DNA of 64,000 nt from JAITWN01 sp964437335 (GTDB taxonomy: Bacteria > Pseudomonadota > Gammaproteobacteria > SZUA-140): NCBI GenBank assembly GCA_964437335.1, contig CAYTGL010000004.1, forward strand, positions 62,001-126,000, written 5' to 3'. Positions 1 through 14,259 of this stretch are shown in pieces (the stretch's first letter is position 1; the number at the start of each line of letters is the position of its first letter). A model generated the notes under the pieces. The model worked only from the letters and a program-made list of their open reading frames with translations, had not been told where the DNA came from and ran no database searches. A program made the position numbers and the translations under genes.

Positions 1-1020
1 CGCACGCTGCTGACGCCCTGTGAACCCGCGACAGTCTCCGCGACGGCGCCGGAAGATGGAAACGATATCGCTGATATTCGCGCCCAGCACCAGGCCAAGC
101 GGGCGCTCGAAGTCGCCGCCGCCGGCCGTCACAATCTGCTGATGATCGGCCCGCCCGGCACCGGTAAAACGACTCTCGCGAGTCGCTTTCCGGGTATCCT
201 GCCGCCGATGACCGAACAAGAGGCGCTCGAAGCCGCGGCGGTCGCGTCGATCAGCCATGCGGGCTTCGACTTTCGCGACTGGCGGCGGCGTCCGTTCCGG
301 GCGCCGCATCATACCAGTTCCGGCATCGCGCTGGTTGGCGGCGGCGGCATACCGCAACCCGGCGAAGTCTCGCTCGCCCACCACGGCGTATTGTTCCTGG
401 ATGAACTGCCGGAATTCGACCGGCGTGTGCTCGAGGTACTGAGAGAGCCGCTGGAATCGGGACGCATCATGATCTCAAGAGCGCGACGGCGCGCGGAATT
501 CCCGGCGCGGTTTCAGCTGCTCGCGGCGATGAACCCGTGCCCGTGCGGCTGGCATGGCAGCCCGGACGGGCGCTGTCGCTGCACCGCCGAACAGGTGCAG
601 CGTTATCGCGCGCGGCTGTCGGGGCCGCTGCTCGATCGCATCGACATGCAGATCGAGGTCGCGCAGCCGCCGCGAGCCGCGCTTGCCGCGGCATCCCCGA
701 CCGGCATCGTGACCAGTGCGATCGTTCGCGAACGCGTCACGCATGCACGGGAACGCCAGCTCGCGCGCGATGGCAAGCCGGCCCAGGAATTGTCATTGCA
801 GGAAATTGACCATCGTTGCCGGCTGGATGCCGAAGGACGGGCTTTGCTGGAGCGGGCCGGCGAGCGTCTCGGCCTGTCGGCGCGCGCGCATCACCGCATA
901 CTCAAGGTCGCGCGCACGATCGCCGATCTCGACGCGGCGGATGGCATCACGACGGCGCACTTGAGCGAGGCGATCGGCTACCGCAGCCTCGACCGCCGTC
1001 CGGAATCACTCAGACATTGA
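1..1020 (+). CDS. comM: ComM/YifB-family Mg-chelatase-like AAA+ ATPase (3' part)
   Basis: The reading frame is open from base 1, so the N-terminal part (Lon-like domain and start) lies outside the window; about 339 codons of a family usually near 500 remain. The Walker A motif GPPGTGKT sits about 50 codons in, and Walker B is the LFLDELPEF stretch. These are followed by the Cys-rich NPCPCG segment and the C-terminal Mg-chelatase-like domain typical of YifB/ComM. ComM is a hexameric helicase that promotes branch migration during integration of transformed DNA in naturally competent bacteria. Competence in this organism is only inferred; the type IV pilus genes further along are compatible with it. 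The 3' end overlaps the tail of the convergent gene by 11 bases. Confidence 0.93.
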   Translation, partial: RTLLTPCEPATVSATAPEDGNDIADIRAQHQAKRALEVAAAGRHNLLMIGPPGTGKTTLASRFPGILPPMTEQEALEAAAVASISHAGFDFRDWRRRPFRAPHHTSSGIALVGGGGIPQPGEVSLAHHGVLFLDELPEFDRRVLEVLREPLESGRIMISRARRRAEFPARFQLLAAMNPCPCGWHGSPDGRCRCTAEQVQRYRARLSGPLLDRIDMQIEVAQPPRAALAAASPTGIVTSAIVRERVTHARERQLARDGKPAQELSLQEIDHRCRLDAEGRALLERAGERLGLSARAHHRILKVARTIADLDAADGITTAHLSEAIGYRSLDRRPESLRH

Positions 1021-1900
1021 AGCCTTTTTCGCGCAGCGCGATCTTCGCCTCGTGCGCCGTCAGTGCCATGTCGAGATCCATTTCCCAGTCGTAGGGATCG
1101 ACCGCGTCGATCTCGCGATGGACATGAATGTCGTGCCAGGGCGCGTCGGCGAAGATTTTGACCTGGCGGGTCTCCTCGATGCTCGGGGTCAGTTCCGGCC
1201 AGATGTCCTGGAACAGGTTCTCGGGGCGCACGATCGACCATTCGGCGATCATCTGATAGTGATCGGGCAGGTCGCGATAAGCCTCTTCAGTGCCTGTCTG
1301 GCGCCGGCCGGTCGAGGTATCGATGTGATCGGTGTGGATGAACACGATCAGCTTCGGCCGGCGCAGGACGATGGCCGGCATGCGGTTGACGCCGGACGGC
1401 ATCCACGCCGACAGCGCGACATCGAAGGGCCGGTCCAGCGTGTCGATAGTCGCATCGAGGCGCCGATAACAATCCGGATCAAAAAATTCCTCGATCTGGT
1501 TCGGCTTGTCGGCCGGATCCCTGAGTCCGATCACATCTACGCCCTCGCGCGCGAGCAGACTGCCAATGAAACCGTTGCGGCCGTGGACGTCGCAGATCAC
1601 CGGCTGTTCCGCGACCTGGCGCGTGCAGTGGACAATCTGGCGCATTTCGGCACGCAAGGGATAAAACGCGGCGACCGTATGTGCGTGCGTCGCGGGATTG
1701 CGATCGGGATTGCTGAATACCAGCGCGTGCAGCGGCAGGCCGGCGATGCGCTCGGCGAACGGCATCGCGGCGTTCCAGGCGGGATGCATGCGTTCCTGGA
1801 ATTCGACGATCCGGTTGAACATCTCTTCGGAGAACTTCTCCATGTGCTGCAGCTTGCGGAACTGCGGCGGAATGCCCTCAAGGTCGGCCGGTTCTTTCAT
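1010..1900 (-). CDS. hypothetical protein with methyltransferase-like Rossmann features
   Basis: A 296-residue soluble protein with no signal peptide or membrane segment. The start chosen is the ATG at 1900, because the longer frame runs back through hemE. A central stretch reading VICDVHGRNGFIGSLL, then a strand ending in a charged residue, resembles motif I of class I SAM-dependent methyltransferases; the following FDVALSAWMPSG and PKLIVFIHTDH strands fit the same fold. The usual glycine-rich loop is imperfect, so catalysis is unproven. It begins 25 bases after hemE and is probably co-transcribed with it. It ends tail-to-tail inside comM. No close family was recognised. Confidence 0.75.
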   Translation of the reverse strand: MKEPADLEGIPPQFRKLQHMEKFSEEMFNRIVEFQERMHPAWNAAMPFAERIAGLPLHALVFSNPDRNPATHAHTVAAFYPLRAEMRQIVHCTRQVAEQPVICDVHGRNGFIGSLLAREGVDVIGLRDPADKPNQIEEFFDPDCYRRLDATIDTLDRPFDVALSAWMPSGVNRMPAIVLRRPKLIVFIHTDHIDTSTGRRQTGTEEAYRDLPDHYQMIAEWSIVRPENLFQDIWPELTPSIEETRQVKIFADAPWHDIHVHREIDAVDPYDWEMDLDMALTAHEAKIALREKGFNV

Positions 1901-1925
1901 CGGTATCTCGCGGGTGCTGGCGTTA

Positions 1926-2990
<1,065 letters not shown>

Positions 2991-3047
2991 GACCTGTGTC
3001 CTTGTCCGGTGATTCGCGCGCAGTCGCGCGGTGTTTACGGCAGCCCG

Positions 3048-4490
3048 TCAACGCGGCAAATCGGTGTGTCCCATCAGAAACTCGTCGACGGCGCGCGCGG
3101 CCTGCCGCCCTTCGCGGATCGCCCACACCACCAGGGATTGTCCGCGGCGCATGTCGCCGGCCGTGAAGACCTTGGACAGTGAAGTCTGATAGCGATCGGT
3201 GTCGGCAGCGACATTGCCCCGGCCATCGAGCCCGACACCGAGCTCCTCGAGCATCCCGTCGCGGAACGGATGCACGAAACCCATTGCAAGCAGCACCAGG
3301 TCAGCCTTCAGTTCGAGCGTGTCCTCCGGCTTTTCCTTCATCTGCCAGCGCCCCTGCGCATCCTGTTCCCACTGCACACGCACTGCCTTCAGCGCCTTGA
3401 CCTGGCCATTGCTGCCGACAAGCTCCTTTGTCAGCACCCTCCATTCGCGCGCGACGCCTTCGCCCTGGGAACTCGAGGTACGCAGCCGGTTCGGCCAGTA
3501 CGGCCAGGTCATGCCCTTGTCGGGCTTTTCCGGCGGCTTTGGCAGGATCTCGATCTGGGTCACTGACTTCGCGCCCTGCCGTATCGACGTCCCGATGCAG
3601 TCGGAACCGGTATCGCCGCCGCCGACAACGACGACATGCTTGCCCGCGGCCGAGATCGAGATCTCTGCTGGCACGACATCACCGGCCACGCGGCGATTCT
3701 GCTGGGGCAGAAATTCCATCGCGAAATGAACGCCCTTGAGATCGCGCCCCGGCACCTCGAGATCGCGCGGTTGTTCCGAGCCGCCGGCGAGCACGAGGGC
3801 GTCATATTCGTCGAGCAGTTTTTTCGCGGGCAGGTCATACCCGACATGGATGCCCGTGCGAAAGGTCACGCCCTCGGCCGTCATCTGCGCGATGCGCCGG
3901 TCGATGCCCTGCTTTCCCATCTTGAAGTCCGGGATACCGTAGCGCAGCAGGCCGCCGATGCGATCCTGCTTCTCGAATACCGTCACGTCATGGCCGACGC
4001 GCGCGAGCTGCTGCGCGCAGGCGAGACCGGCCGGACCGGAGCCGACAATCGCGATGCGCTTGCCGGTCCTGTGTGAGGGCGGCTGCGGCGTGATCCAGCC
4101 TTCCTCCCAGCCCCGATCCGCAATCGCGCATTCGATCGACTTGATCGTGACCGGGTTGTCGTCGATGTTCAGCGTACACGCCTCCTCGCACGGCGCGGGG
4201 CAGATGCGGCCGGTAAACTCCGGGAAGTTGTTCGTCGAGTGCAGCACGTCCAGCGCCTCGCGCCACTCCTTGCGATACACCAGGTCGTTCCAGTCCGGAA
4301 TGATGTTGTTGACCGGGCAGCCCTGGTGGCAGAACGGGATGCCGCAATCCATGCAGCGGGCGCCCTGGCGCGACAACTCGTCTTCGGAAACCGGCTGCAG
4401 GAATTCGGAGTAATGCCTGATGCGCTGCTCGACCGGCTGATAGGCGGTGTCCTTGCGTTCGTACTCAAGGAATCCGGTTGGCTTGCCCAT
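3048..4490 (-). CDS. gltD: glutamate synthase (NADPH) small subunit
   Basis: The beta subunit of NADPH-dependent glutamate synthase supplies electrons from NADPH through FAD and two [4Fe-4S] clusters to the large subunit. The 480-residue length is typical. The N-terminal cluster-binding region has the Cys pattern CMDCGIPFCHQGCP followed by CPAPCEEAC. An FAD GxGxxG motif (IVGSGPAGLACA) lies near residue 150 and an NADPH-binding motif (VVVGGGDTGSD) near residue 290. It starts three bases after the gltB stop codon, so the two are translationally linked. Confidence 0.98.
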   Translation of the reverse strand: MGKPTGFLEYERKDTAYQPVEQRIRHYSEFLQPVSEDELSRQGARCMDCGIPFCHQGCPVNNIIPDWNDLVYRKEWREALDVLHSTNNFPEFTGRICPAPCEEACTLNIDDNPVTIKSIECAIADRGWEEGWITPQPPSHRTGKRIAIVGSGPAGLACAQQLARVGHDVTVFEKQDRIGGLLRYGIPDFKMGKQGIDRRIAQMTAEGVTFRTGIHVGYDLPAKKLLDEYDALVLAGGSEQPRDLEVPGRDLKGVHFAMEFLPQQNRRVAGDVVPAEISISAAGKHVVVVGGGDTGSDCIGTSIRQGAKSVTQIEILPKPPEKPDKGMTWPYWPNRLRTSSSQGEGVAREWRVLTKELVGSNGQVKALKAVRVQWEQDAQGRWQMKEKPEDTLELKADLVLLAMGFVHPFRDGMLEELGVGLDGRGNVAADTDRYQTSLSKVFTAGDMRRGQSLVVWAIREGRQAARAVDEFLMGHTDLPR

Positions 4491-4493
4491 CGC

Positions 4494-9155
<4,662 letters not shown>

Positions 9156-9473
9156 TTACCGTACCCAGAAATTGTTTACCGCCCCGCTCCCCGGTCCCGA
9201 CATCCGGAGACAGCGATGCCGCGCGCAGCCGCTCAACCTGCCTGCCTTTCGCCGAGGATCATGGAACCTGTGGTCGAAACCGGCGGAGGTCGTGTCCCGT
9301 CGGTCTTGCAATGACGCAAGTCGTGGCCGCGCCCCGCACCCGGCCTGGCGCTCGATACGCAAGTACAAGACGCAAGGGGAAAAATTATACTCGTCCGGGC
9401 GCACGCCTTCAATAAAGCCGATACCGGGGCGGCGCGAGGGGTACTGAATTAGCCTTTGTTTATTATGATGATT
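9156..9473 (-). other. gltB leader and damX-gltB intergenic region
   Basis: This 318-base stretch separates the damX stop from the gltB start. It holds one good promoter and, downstream of it, a predicted untranslated leader of about 220 bases. The leader has one small inverted repeat (CTTGC...GCAAG around 9306-9321) and no convincing open frame with a ribosome-binding site. No classical terminator with a T-run was seen after damX. Confidence 0.6.
9384..9412 (-). promoter_or_regulatory. sigma-70 promoter of gltBD
   Basis: On the minus strand the -35 box TTGAAG (9407-9412) and the -10 box TATAAT (9384-9389) are separated by exactly 17 bases. The -10 is a perfect consensus. Transcription would start near 9377 and run into gltB after a leader of about 220 bases. 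Confidence 0.75.
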
Positions 9474-10988
9474 TCATCGGGCATCCGGATGAGGGCCAGC
9501 CCTCCCGATCGCCGTCTGGACGTCGCTCAGTGTCCGTATCCAGGGTTGAACGCCCTGAATCGCAGTGACCGGCGGCCGCTGACCGGCTTGTCCGGCCGCC
9601 TGGCGAGTCGGAAAGACGCCGAAGACAACGGCGAACAGGGGTCGTTCACCACCGGCGTTCTGAAACAACGCGGCCTCCTGCTCGAGCGCATGCTGCGCGA
9701 TGAACGCGCGCGCGCGTTCCTCGCTACTCGCGAACAGTTGCAGTGTGAAATGCTCCGGAGACTGGGCCAGCAGCCAGGCAGCATCACGCGGCCCCGACGC
9801 TGGCTCGAATGCTGGTTCCGGTTTCTGCACCGGCGTTTCAGCCGGCTCGGGCGCACTCGACACCACTGCCGGTTGTGCATCGACTTCGACAATCGGGGGC
9901 TCGACTTCCGGCGCGGCTTCGAAGCCGGCACCGGATTCCGCTATCGACGGCGGTGCTTGCGGTTCCGCGGGCGCGACGATGACCGGAGCCTGATCGATCG
10001 CGGACAGGCGCGGTTCTGTCGGTGGAACGATCGCATCGACGGCGACCGGCACCGGATCGATGAGCATGTACTGCTTTATAGTATCCTGGTAAAACAGCGC
10101 GACGATGACCAGCGAGAGCGCCAGCGCAGTGATGCCATAGCGCAGCAGGGTACGGCGCACCAGCCCGCGCGGCGCCAGCACCTCTGAATTCGCCGGCAGT
10201 TGGGTTTCGTTGCGCAGCACCCCGCGGGCAAATTCGTTAATGCGCCCAGGCAGACCGCGTGATGCGACATGAATGAATTTTATCACCGCCGGCGTGAACG
10301 GGCCGTCGGGTTGGCGTCCGGCGACGCGCATGCGATGGCGGATATATTCGACCGTGGCTTCCTCGCCGAGCGGCGGCAGATCAAAAGTGTGGGTGACCCG
10401 CTCGCGCAGAGTGACGAGCCCGGGCAACGCGAAGCGTTCCTCAATCGACGGATCGCCGCCAAGGACCACCCCGAGCAGGATTTCTCCGTCCTCCCGCGGT
10501 TCGGTCAGGCGACTGATCATCGTCAGCGCGGCCTGCGACAGCAGGTGTGCGTCGTCAACAACGGCGATAGGCACCAGCGAGCCGCGCCTCAGCGAATGCA
10601 GGCTGTCACGCAAACGACGGATGCGCTCCTCCTCATCCGTCTGCGCCGCGGCGTGCAGCGACAATTCCTGGTCGAGACTGTCGAGAATCTCCGCTTGATC
10701 GATGTCCGGGGCGCCCTGGATATGACAAATACGCCAGGTGTCGCTGGCGCGGGCGAGGAACTGGTGCAGCAGCGTAGTCTTGCCGCTGCCCTCCTCGCCG
10801 GTGAGCAGCAGCGCGGCACTGTATGGCGCGAGATGCAGCAGGAGGATCAGCCACTTCTCGCGCACCTTCTCGTGGTACCAGTACTCCTGCCGCCACGAAG
10901 CCTCGAATGGATCCTGTTCCGGCCCGGCGTGAGCGGTGCTGCCCGGCGGGTCCGGAGGTGATGAACCCGGAAAAATCGCGGTCGTCAT
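9474..10988 (-). CDS. DamX-like AAA ATPase with C-terminal SPOR domain
   Basis: A 504-residue predicted inner-membrane protein. Residues 35-260 form an ExeA-like AAA domain with Walker A TGEEGSGKTT (63-72) and Walker B IAVVDDAH (141-148). One membrane segment follows at about 282-300, then a Pro/Glu/Ala-rich periplasmic linker, and a SPOR-type domain at about 425-490. SPOR domains bind denuded peptidoglycan glycans at the division site. The position after aroK-aroB matches damX of gammaproteobacteria. The N-terminal ATPase domain is the form known from Pseudomonas-type relatives. The start overlaps the preceding gene by an ATGA. Confidence 0.85.
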   Translation of the reverse strand: MTTAIFPGSSPPDPPGSTAHAGPEQDPFEASWRQEYWYHEKVREKWLILLLHLAPYSAALLLTGEEGSGKTTLLHQFLARASDTWRICHIQGAPDIDQAEILDSLDQELSLHAAAQTDEEERIRRLRDSLHSLRRGSLVPIAVVDDAHLLSQAALTMISRLTEPREDGEILLGVVLGGDPSIEERFALPGLVTLRERVTHTFDLPPLGEEATVEYIRHRMRVAGRQPDGPFTPAVIKFIHVASRGLPGRINEFARGVLRNETQLPANSEVLAPRGLVRRTLLRYGITALALSLVIVALFYQDTIKQYMLIDPVPVAVDAIVPPTEPRLSAIDQAPVIVAPAEPQAPPSIAESGAGFEAAPEVEPPIVEVDAQPAVVSSAPEPAETPVQKPEPAFEPASGPRDAAWLLAQSPEHFTLQLFASSEERARAFIAQHALEQEAALFQNAGGERPLFAVVFGVFPTRQAAGQAGQRPPVTAIQGVQPWIRTLSDVQTAIGRAGPHPDAR

Positions 10989-11287
10989 GACGGTCGGCGG
11001 TCCCCCTGGACGAATACGACGCGATAACCGCTCTTCAGCCTGTCATCGCGCACTCGTACCATCGCCTCGAGGGCCGATTCCCAGGTCTCGTGGTGCTCGC
11101 GTTTGACCCTGCCCGCAGCCCCCTGCTTGCCCCATTCCCGGATCAGGGACCACCCCCCGAGCAGGTCAGGCTGCAATATCAGGTGACAGAAGCCGGGCTG
11201 TTTGTCCTGGCCCGGCGCAATCTGCATGTATATACGCATGAACGAAACCTGGTCGGCGACGGCGGGAAACCGGTGTCCCGGCCTCAC
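10985..11287 (-). CDS. WGR-domain protein
   Basis: A small protein of up to 100 residues consisting almost only of a WGR domain: the core is WSLIREWGKQGAAG, followed by a basic and aromatic C-terminal half. WGR domains occur in poly(ADP-ribose) polymerases and bacterial MolR-like proteins and are thought to bind nucleic acid. Two starts are possible: a GTG at 11287 that overlaps the dgt stop (GTGA), or the ATG at 11239 that begins MRIYMQ, which looks like the usual start of such proteins. It overlaps damX by ATGA, so dgt, this gene and damX are coupled. Confidence 0.82.
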   Translation of the reverse strand: MRPGHRFPAVADQVSFMRIYMQIAPGQDKQPGFCHLILQPDLLGGWSLIREWGKQGAAGRVKREHHETWESALEAMVRVRDDRLKSGYRVVFVQGDRRPS

Positions 11288-12459
11288 GTGAGTACGGACG
11301 GATTGAACAGCTTCTCGTATTCTCCGATCGCATAACGGTCGGTCATGCCCGCGATGTAGTCTGCCACCACCCGCGCCCGGCCCGCAACACCTCGCTCCTG
11401 TTCCGCGACTCGCGCCTTGTGCTGATACTCTGTCGGCAGGATGTCGGCATCACCGAGAAACGCAGCGAACAGCGCACTGACGATGCGATCGGCCTTAGTG
11501 GTCATGCGCCTGACGCGATAATGACGATAGAGATGCCCGCGCAGAAAATGCTTGAGCTCGAGATTCCAGTTCGACATTTCTTCGCTGAAGCGTATCAGCG
11601 GCTCCTTCAAGGCCCGGACGTCGCCGAGCGATGCAACGCCGGCTCCGGCGATCCGGCCACGGCTATGCTCGATCAGATCCGTGACCTGGCGATTGATCAT
11701 GCGGCGCACGATCTCGTGCTGCATGCGGCGCGGGCCGATCCCCGGCCAGGCGCGGGCCACCGCATCGTACTGCTCGCGGAACAGCCGGATCTCACACAGG
11801 TGTTCAACCGAGATCAGGCCGGCGCGCAGCCCGTCGTCGACATCATGATTGTTGTAGGCGATCTCGTCCGACAGGTTCGCGAGCTGGGCCTCGAGCGTCG
11901 GCTGCTGTTTTTTCGTGAATCGCTCGCCGAGTTCACCGAGCTCGGCCGCGTGACGCGGGGAACAGTGCTTCAATATGCCCTCGCGAGTCTCGTAAGTCAG
12001 GTTAAGACCGTTGAATTCGGCATAGCGTTCCTCGAGCTCATCGACGACCCTGAGCGACTGAAGGTTATGCTCGAAACCGCCATATTCCTTCATGCAGCGA
12101 TTCAGCGAGTCCTGGCCGGCGTGCCCGAACGGTGTATGCCCGAGATCGTGCGCCAGCGAGATCGCCTCAGTCAGGTCTTCATTGATTCCGAGCGCGCGGG
12201 CGATCGCCCGGCCGATCTGCGCCACTTCTATGGAATGCGTGAGCCGGGTGCGAAACATGTCGCCTTCGTGGTTGACGAAGACCTGGGTCTTGTATTCGAG
12301 GCGGCGAAATGCGCCGGAGTGCACGATGCGATCGCGGTCGCGCTGGTATTCGGTCCGATAGCCGGGCGATGGTTCGGGGTGGCGGCGGCCGCGCGAGTTC
12401 CGCTCGCTGGCCGCCCACGGCGCCAGACCAGTCTCAGTTGCGTCCGCGCCGCCGGTCAT
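11284..12459 (-). CDS. dgt: deoxyguanosinetriphosphate triphosphohydrolase-like protein
   Basis: An HD-superfamily hydrolase that removes triphosphate from dNTPs, helping control nucleotide pools. The 391-residue length fits the shorter dGTPase-like class common in proteobacteria. The metal-binding residues are visible: His75 in RLTHSIEVA and His104-Asp105 in AHDLGHTPFGH, with the later conserved Asp in DEIAYNNHDVDDG. It begins five bases after the aroB stop and is part of the aroK-aroB-dgt-WGR-damX run. Substrate preference cannot be read from sequence. Confidence 0.93.
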   Translation of the reverse strand: MTGGADATETGLAPWAASERNSRGRRHPEPSPGYRTEYQRDRDRIVHSGAFRRLEYKTQVFVNHEGDMFRTRLTHSIEVAQIGRAIARALGINEDLTEAISLAHDLGHTPFGHAGQDSLNRCMKEYGGFEHNLQSLRVVDELEERYAEFNGLNLTYETREGILKHCSPRHAAELGELGERFTKKQQPTLEAQLANLSDEIAYNNHDVDDGLRAGLISVEHLCEIRLFREQYDAVARAWPGIGPRRMQHEIVRRMINRQVTDLIEHSRGRIAGAGVASLGDVRALKEPLIRFSEEMSNWNLELKHFLRGHLYRHYRVRRMTTKADRIVSALFAAFLGDADILPTEYQHKARVAEQERGVAGRARVVADYIAGMTDRYAIGEYEKLFNPSVLT

Positions 12460-12464
12460 GCCCG

Positions 12465-13556
12465 CTACCCGCCCCGCTCCGTGCAGGCCTCAATTGTCTG
12501 TGTCAGGGCATCGAGACCGAAGTTCGCGCTGACGTGGGCGTCGCCGATACCCCGCAGCAGCACCAGCCGCAGCTTGCCTGCCTGAACCTTCTTGTCGACC
12601 GCCATCAGATCGAGATAGCGGCCGGTTTCCAGCTCCGGGGGCAGACGCACCGGCAAGCCGGCGCGTTCGGTCAGCGCGACGATGCGCTCGAGCTCACCGG
12701 CGTCGAGCTCACCAAGCCGCATCGACAGGTCCGCGGCGGCGCACATGCCCGCGGCGACGGCCTCGCCGTGCAGCCACTTGCCATAGCCGACGCCGGTCTC
12801 GATCGCATGGCCGAAGGTATGCCCGAGATTCAGCAACGCGCGTATGCCGCCCTCGCGCTCGTCTGCAGCGACGACCTCGGCCTTGTTGCGGCAGGACCGC
12901 TCGATGACGTGTATCAGCGCATCGGACCGACGTGCGAGCACCTCTTCGATATGTGCCTCGAGCCATTCGAAGAACGCCCGGTCACGGATCAGGCCATACT
13001 TGATGACCTCGGCGACACCGGCGCGCAGTTCACGGTCATTCAGTGTCGTCAGGGTGTCGGTGTCGGCGATCACGCAGCGCGGCTGGTGAAACGCCCCGAT
13101 CATGTTCTTGCCGAGCGGGTGATTGATGCCGGTCTTGCCGCCAACCGAGGAATCGACCTGGGCGAGCAGCGTCGTCGGTATCTGGATGAACGGCACACCG
13201 CGCTGGTAGCACGCGGCAGCGAAACCGGCCATATCGCCGATGACCCCGCCGCCAAGCGCGGCAAGTGTAACACTGCGGTCGCAGCGCCGACGCAGCAGCG
13301 CATCGAAAATAAACGTCAGGGTCTCGATGTTCTTGTATTGCTCGCCGTCGGGCAGGATCACGTCGTCGCACTGGTATCCGGCGAATGCTTCGCGCACCAC
13401 GTCGAGATAGAGCGGGGCGACTGTCTCGTTGCTGACCAACATGACTTGGCGGGACGCGACATGCGGCGTCAGCAGGTCGGGGCGGGATAGCAAGCCAGGG
13501 CCGATATGGATCGGGTAGCTGCGTTCACCAAGATCGACGGTCAGGGTACGCATCAT
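12465..13556 (-). CDS. aroB: 3-dehydroquinate synthase
   Basis: The second step of the shikimate pathway: NAD- and metal-dependent conversion of DAHP to 3-dehydroquinate in the cytoplasm. The 363-residue length is typical. The glycine-rich NAD region is ALGGGVIGDMAGFAAA, and metal-binding histidines lie in NLGHTFGHAIE and in WLHGEAVAAG. Two ATG codons are adjacent (13556 and 13553); the first overlaps the aroK stop by four bases, indicating coupled translation. Confidence 0.97.
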   Translation of the reverse strand: MMRTLTVDLGERSYPIHIGPGLLSRPDLLTPHVASRQVMLVSNETVAPLYLDVVREAFAGYQCDDVILPDGEQYKNIETLTFIFDALLRRRCDRSVTLAALGGGVIGDMAGFAAACYQRGVPFIQIPTTLLAQVDSSVGGKTGINHPLGKNMIGAFHQPRCVIADTDTLTTLNDRELRAGVAEVIKYGLIRDRAFFEWLEAHIEEVLARRSDALIHVIERSCRNKAEVVAADEREGGIRALLNLGHTFGHAIETGVGYGKWLHGEAVAAGMCAAADLSMRLGELDAGELERIVALTERAGLPVRLPPELETGRYLDLMAVDKKVQAGKLRLVLLRGIGDAHVSANFGLDALTQTIEACTERGG

Positions 13557-14146
13557 GGTCGTGTATTCCGCGCCTGTAATGCCCGCTTTCCCGGCCCGCG
13601 CGCGCGCGCGGAGCGGCTCACGGCCTTGCCTTCGGCAAGATGCCTCAGAATGAAGTTCACTGTACTGCGGATTCCGCGACGGTCGGTGTCTACGGTGATA
13701 TCGGCGATTTCGCGGTACAGCGGTTCCCGCTCGGCAAGCAGCTGTTCGATGCGCGGGCGCGGGTCATCGACCTGCAACAGCGGCCGATGCTGGGATTTCC
13801 CGGTACGGGCGAGGATCCTGTCTATCGAGGCCTGCAGATAGACCACCGAACCATGGCGATCGAGATCGGCCCGGTTGTCACGGTCGAGCACCGCGCCGCC
13901 ACCGGTCGCAAGCACGATGCCGCGCCGCCGCGTCAGCTCCTCGATCGCCACCCGCTCGCGACGACGAAAGCCGGCTTCGCCCTCGATATCGAAGATCCAC
14001 GGGATGTCGGCCCCGCACTTTTCCTCAATGACCTGGTCGCTGTCGATGAATTCGAGTCCGAGCGAACGTGCGAGATGGCGGCCGATTGTCGTCTTGCCGA
14101 CGCCCATCGGGCCGATCAGGAAGACATTGGGATTAGGCTGCTCCAT
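13553..14146 (-). CDS. aroK: shikimate kinase
   Basis: Phosphorylates shikimate at the 3-hydroxyl using ATP. The P-loop GPMGVGKT is at residues 12-19, the shikimate-binding Asp in FIDSDQVIE follows, and ATGGGAVL is the Walker-B-like substrate loop. At 197 residues it is about 20 longer than AroK of E. coli because of a basic C-terminal tail. It normally directly follows pilQ; here an Ig-domain lipoprotein gene and a terminator-like hairpin intervene, so it may have its own promoter just upstream, although none is convincing. The ribosome-binding site is weak. Confidence 0.96.
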   Translation of the reverse strand: MEQPNPNVFLIGPMGVGKTTIGRHLARSLGLEFIDSDQVIEEKCGADIPWIFDIEGEAGFRRRERVAIEELTRRRGIVLATGGGAVLDRDNRADLDRHGSVVYLQASIDRILARTGKSQHRPLLQVDDPRPRIEQLLAEREPLYREIADITVDTDRRGIRSTVNFILRHLAEGKAVSRSARARGPGKRALQARNTRP

Positions 14147-14201
14147 TCTCTATGTTAGGCAGAGAAACGCGAGCGGCACAACAGGGAGATGCCTGGAGGC
14201 G

Positions 14202-14244
14202 AAAAAAACGGAAATCGGGACAACCCGCAAGGAGTTGTCCCGAT
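14202..14244 (-). terminator. rho-independent terminator after the Ig-lipoprotein gene
   Basis: An 11-base-pair perfect stem (14214-14224 paired with 14234-14244, ATCGGGACAAC arm) with a nine-base loop. Read on the minus strand it is followed after five bases by a run of seven T (14202-14208). It lies just after the stop of the gene at 14260 and would separate the pilus transcript from aroKB. Confidence 0.72.
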
Positions 14245-14259
14245 CATATTGCTACGGTC

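Noticed and set aside
14202..14244. Inverted repeat considered as an attachment or recombination site
   Set aside because: The stem and T-run are fully explained as a terminator, and no integrase or second copy is nearby.
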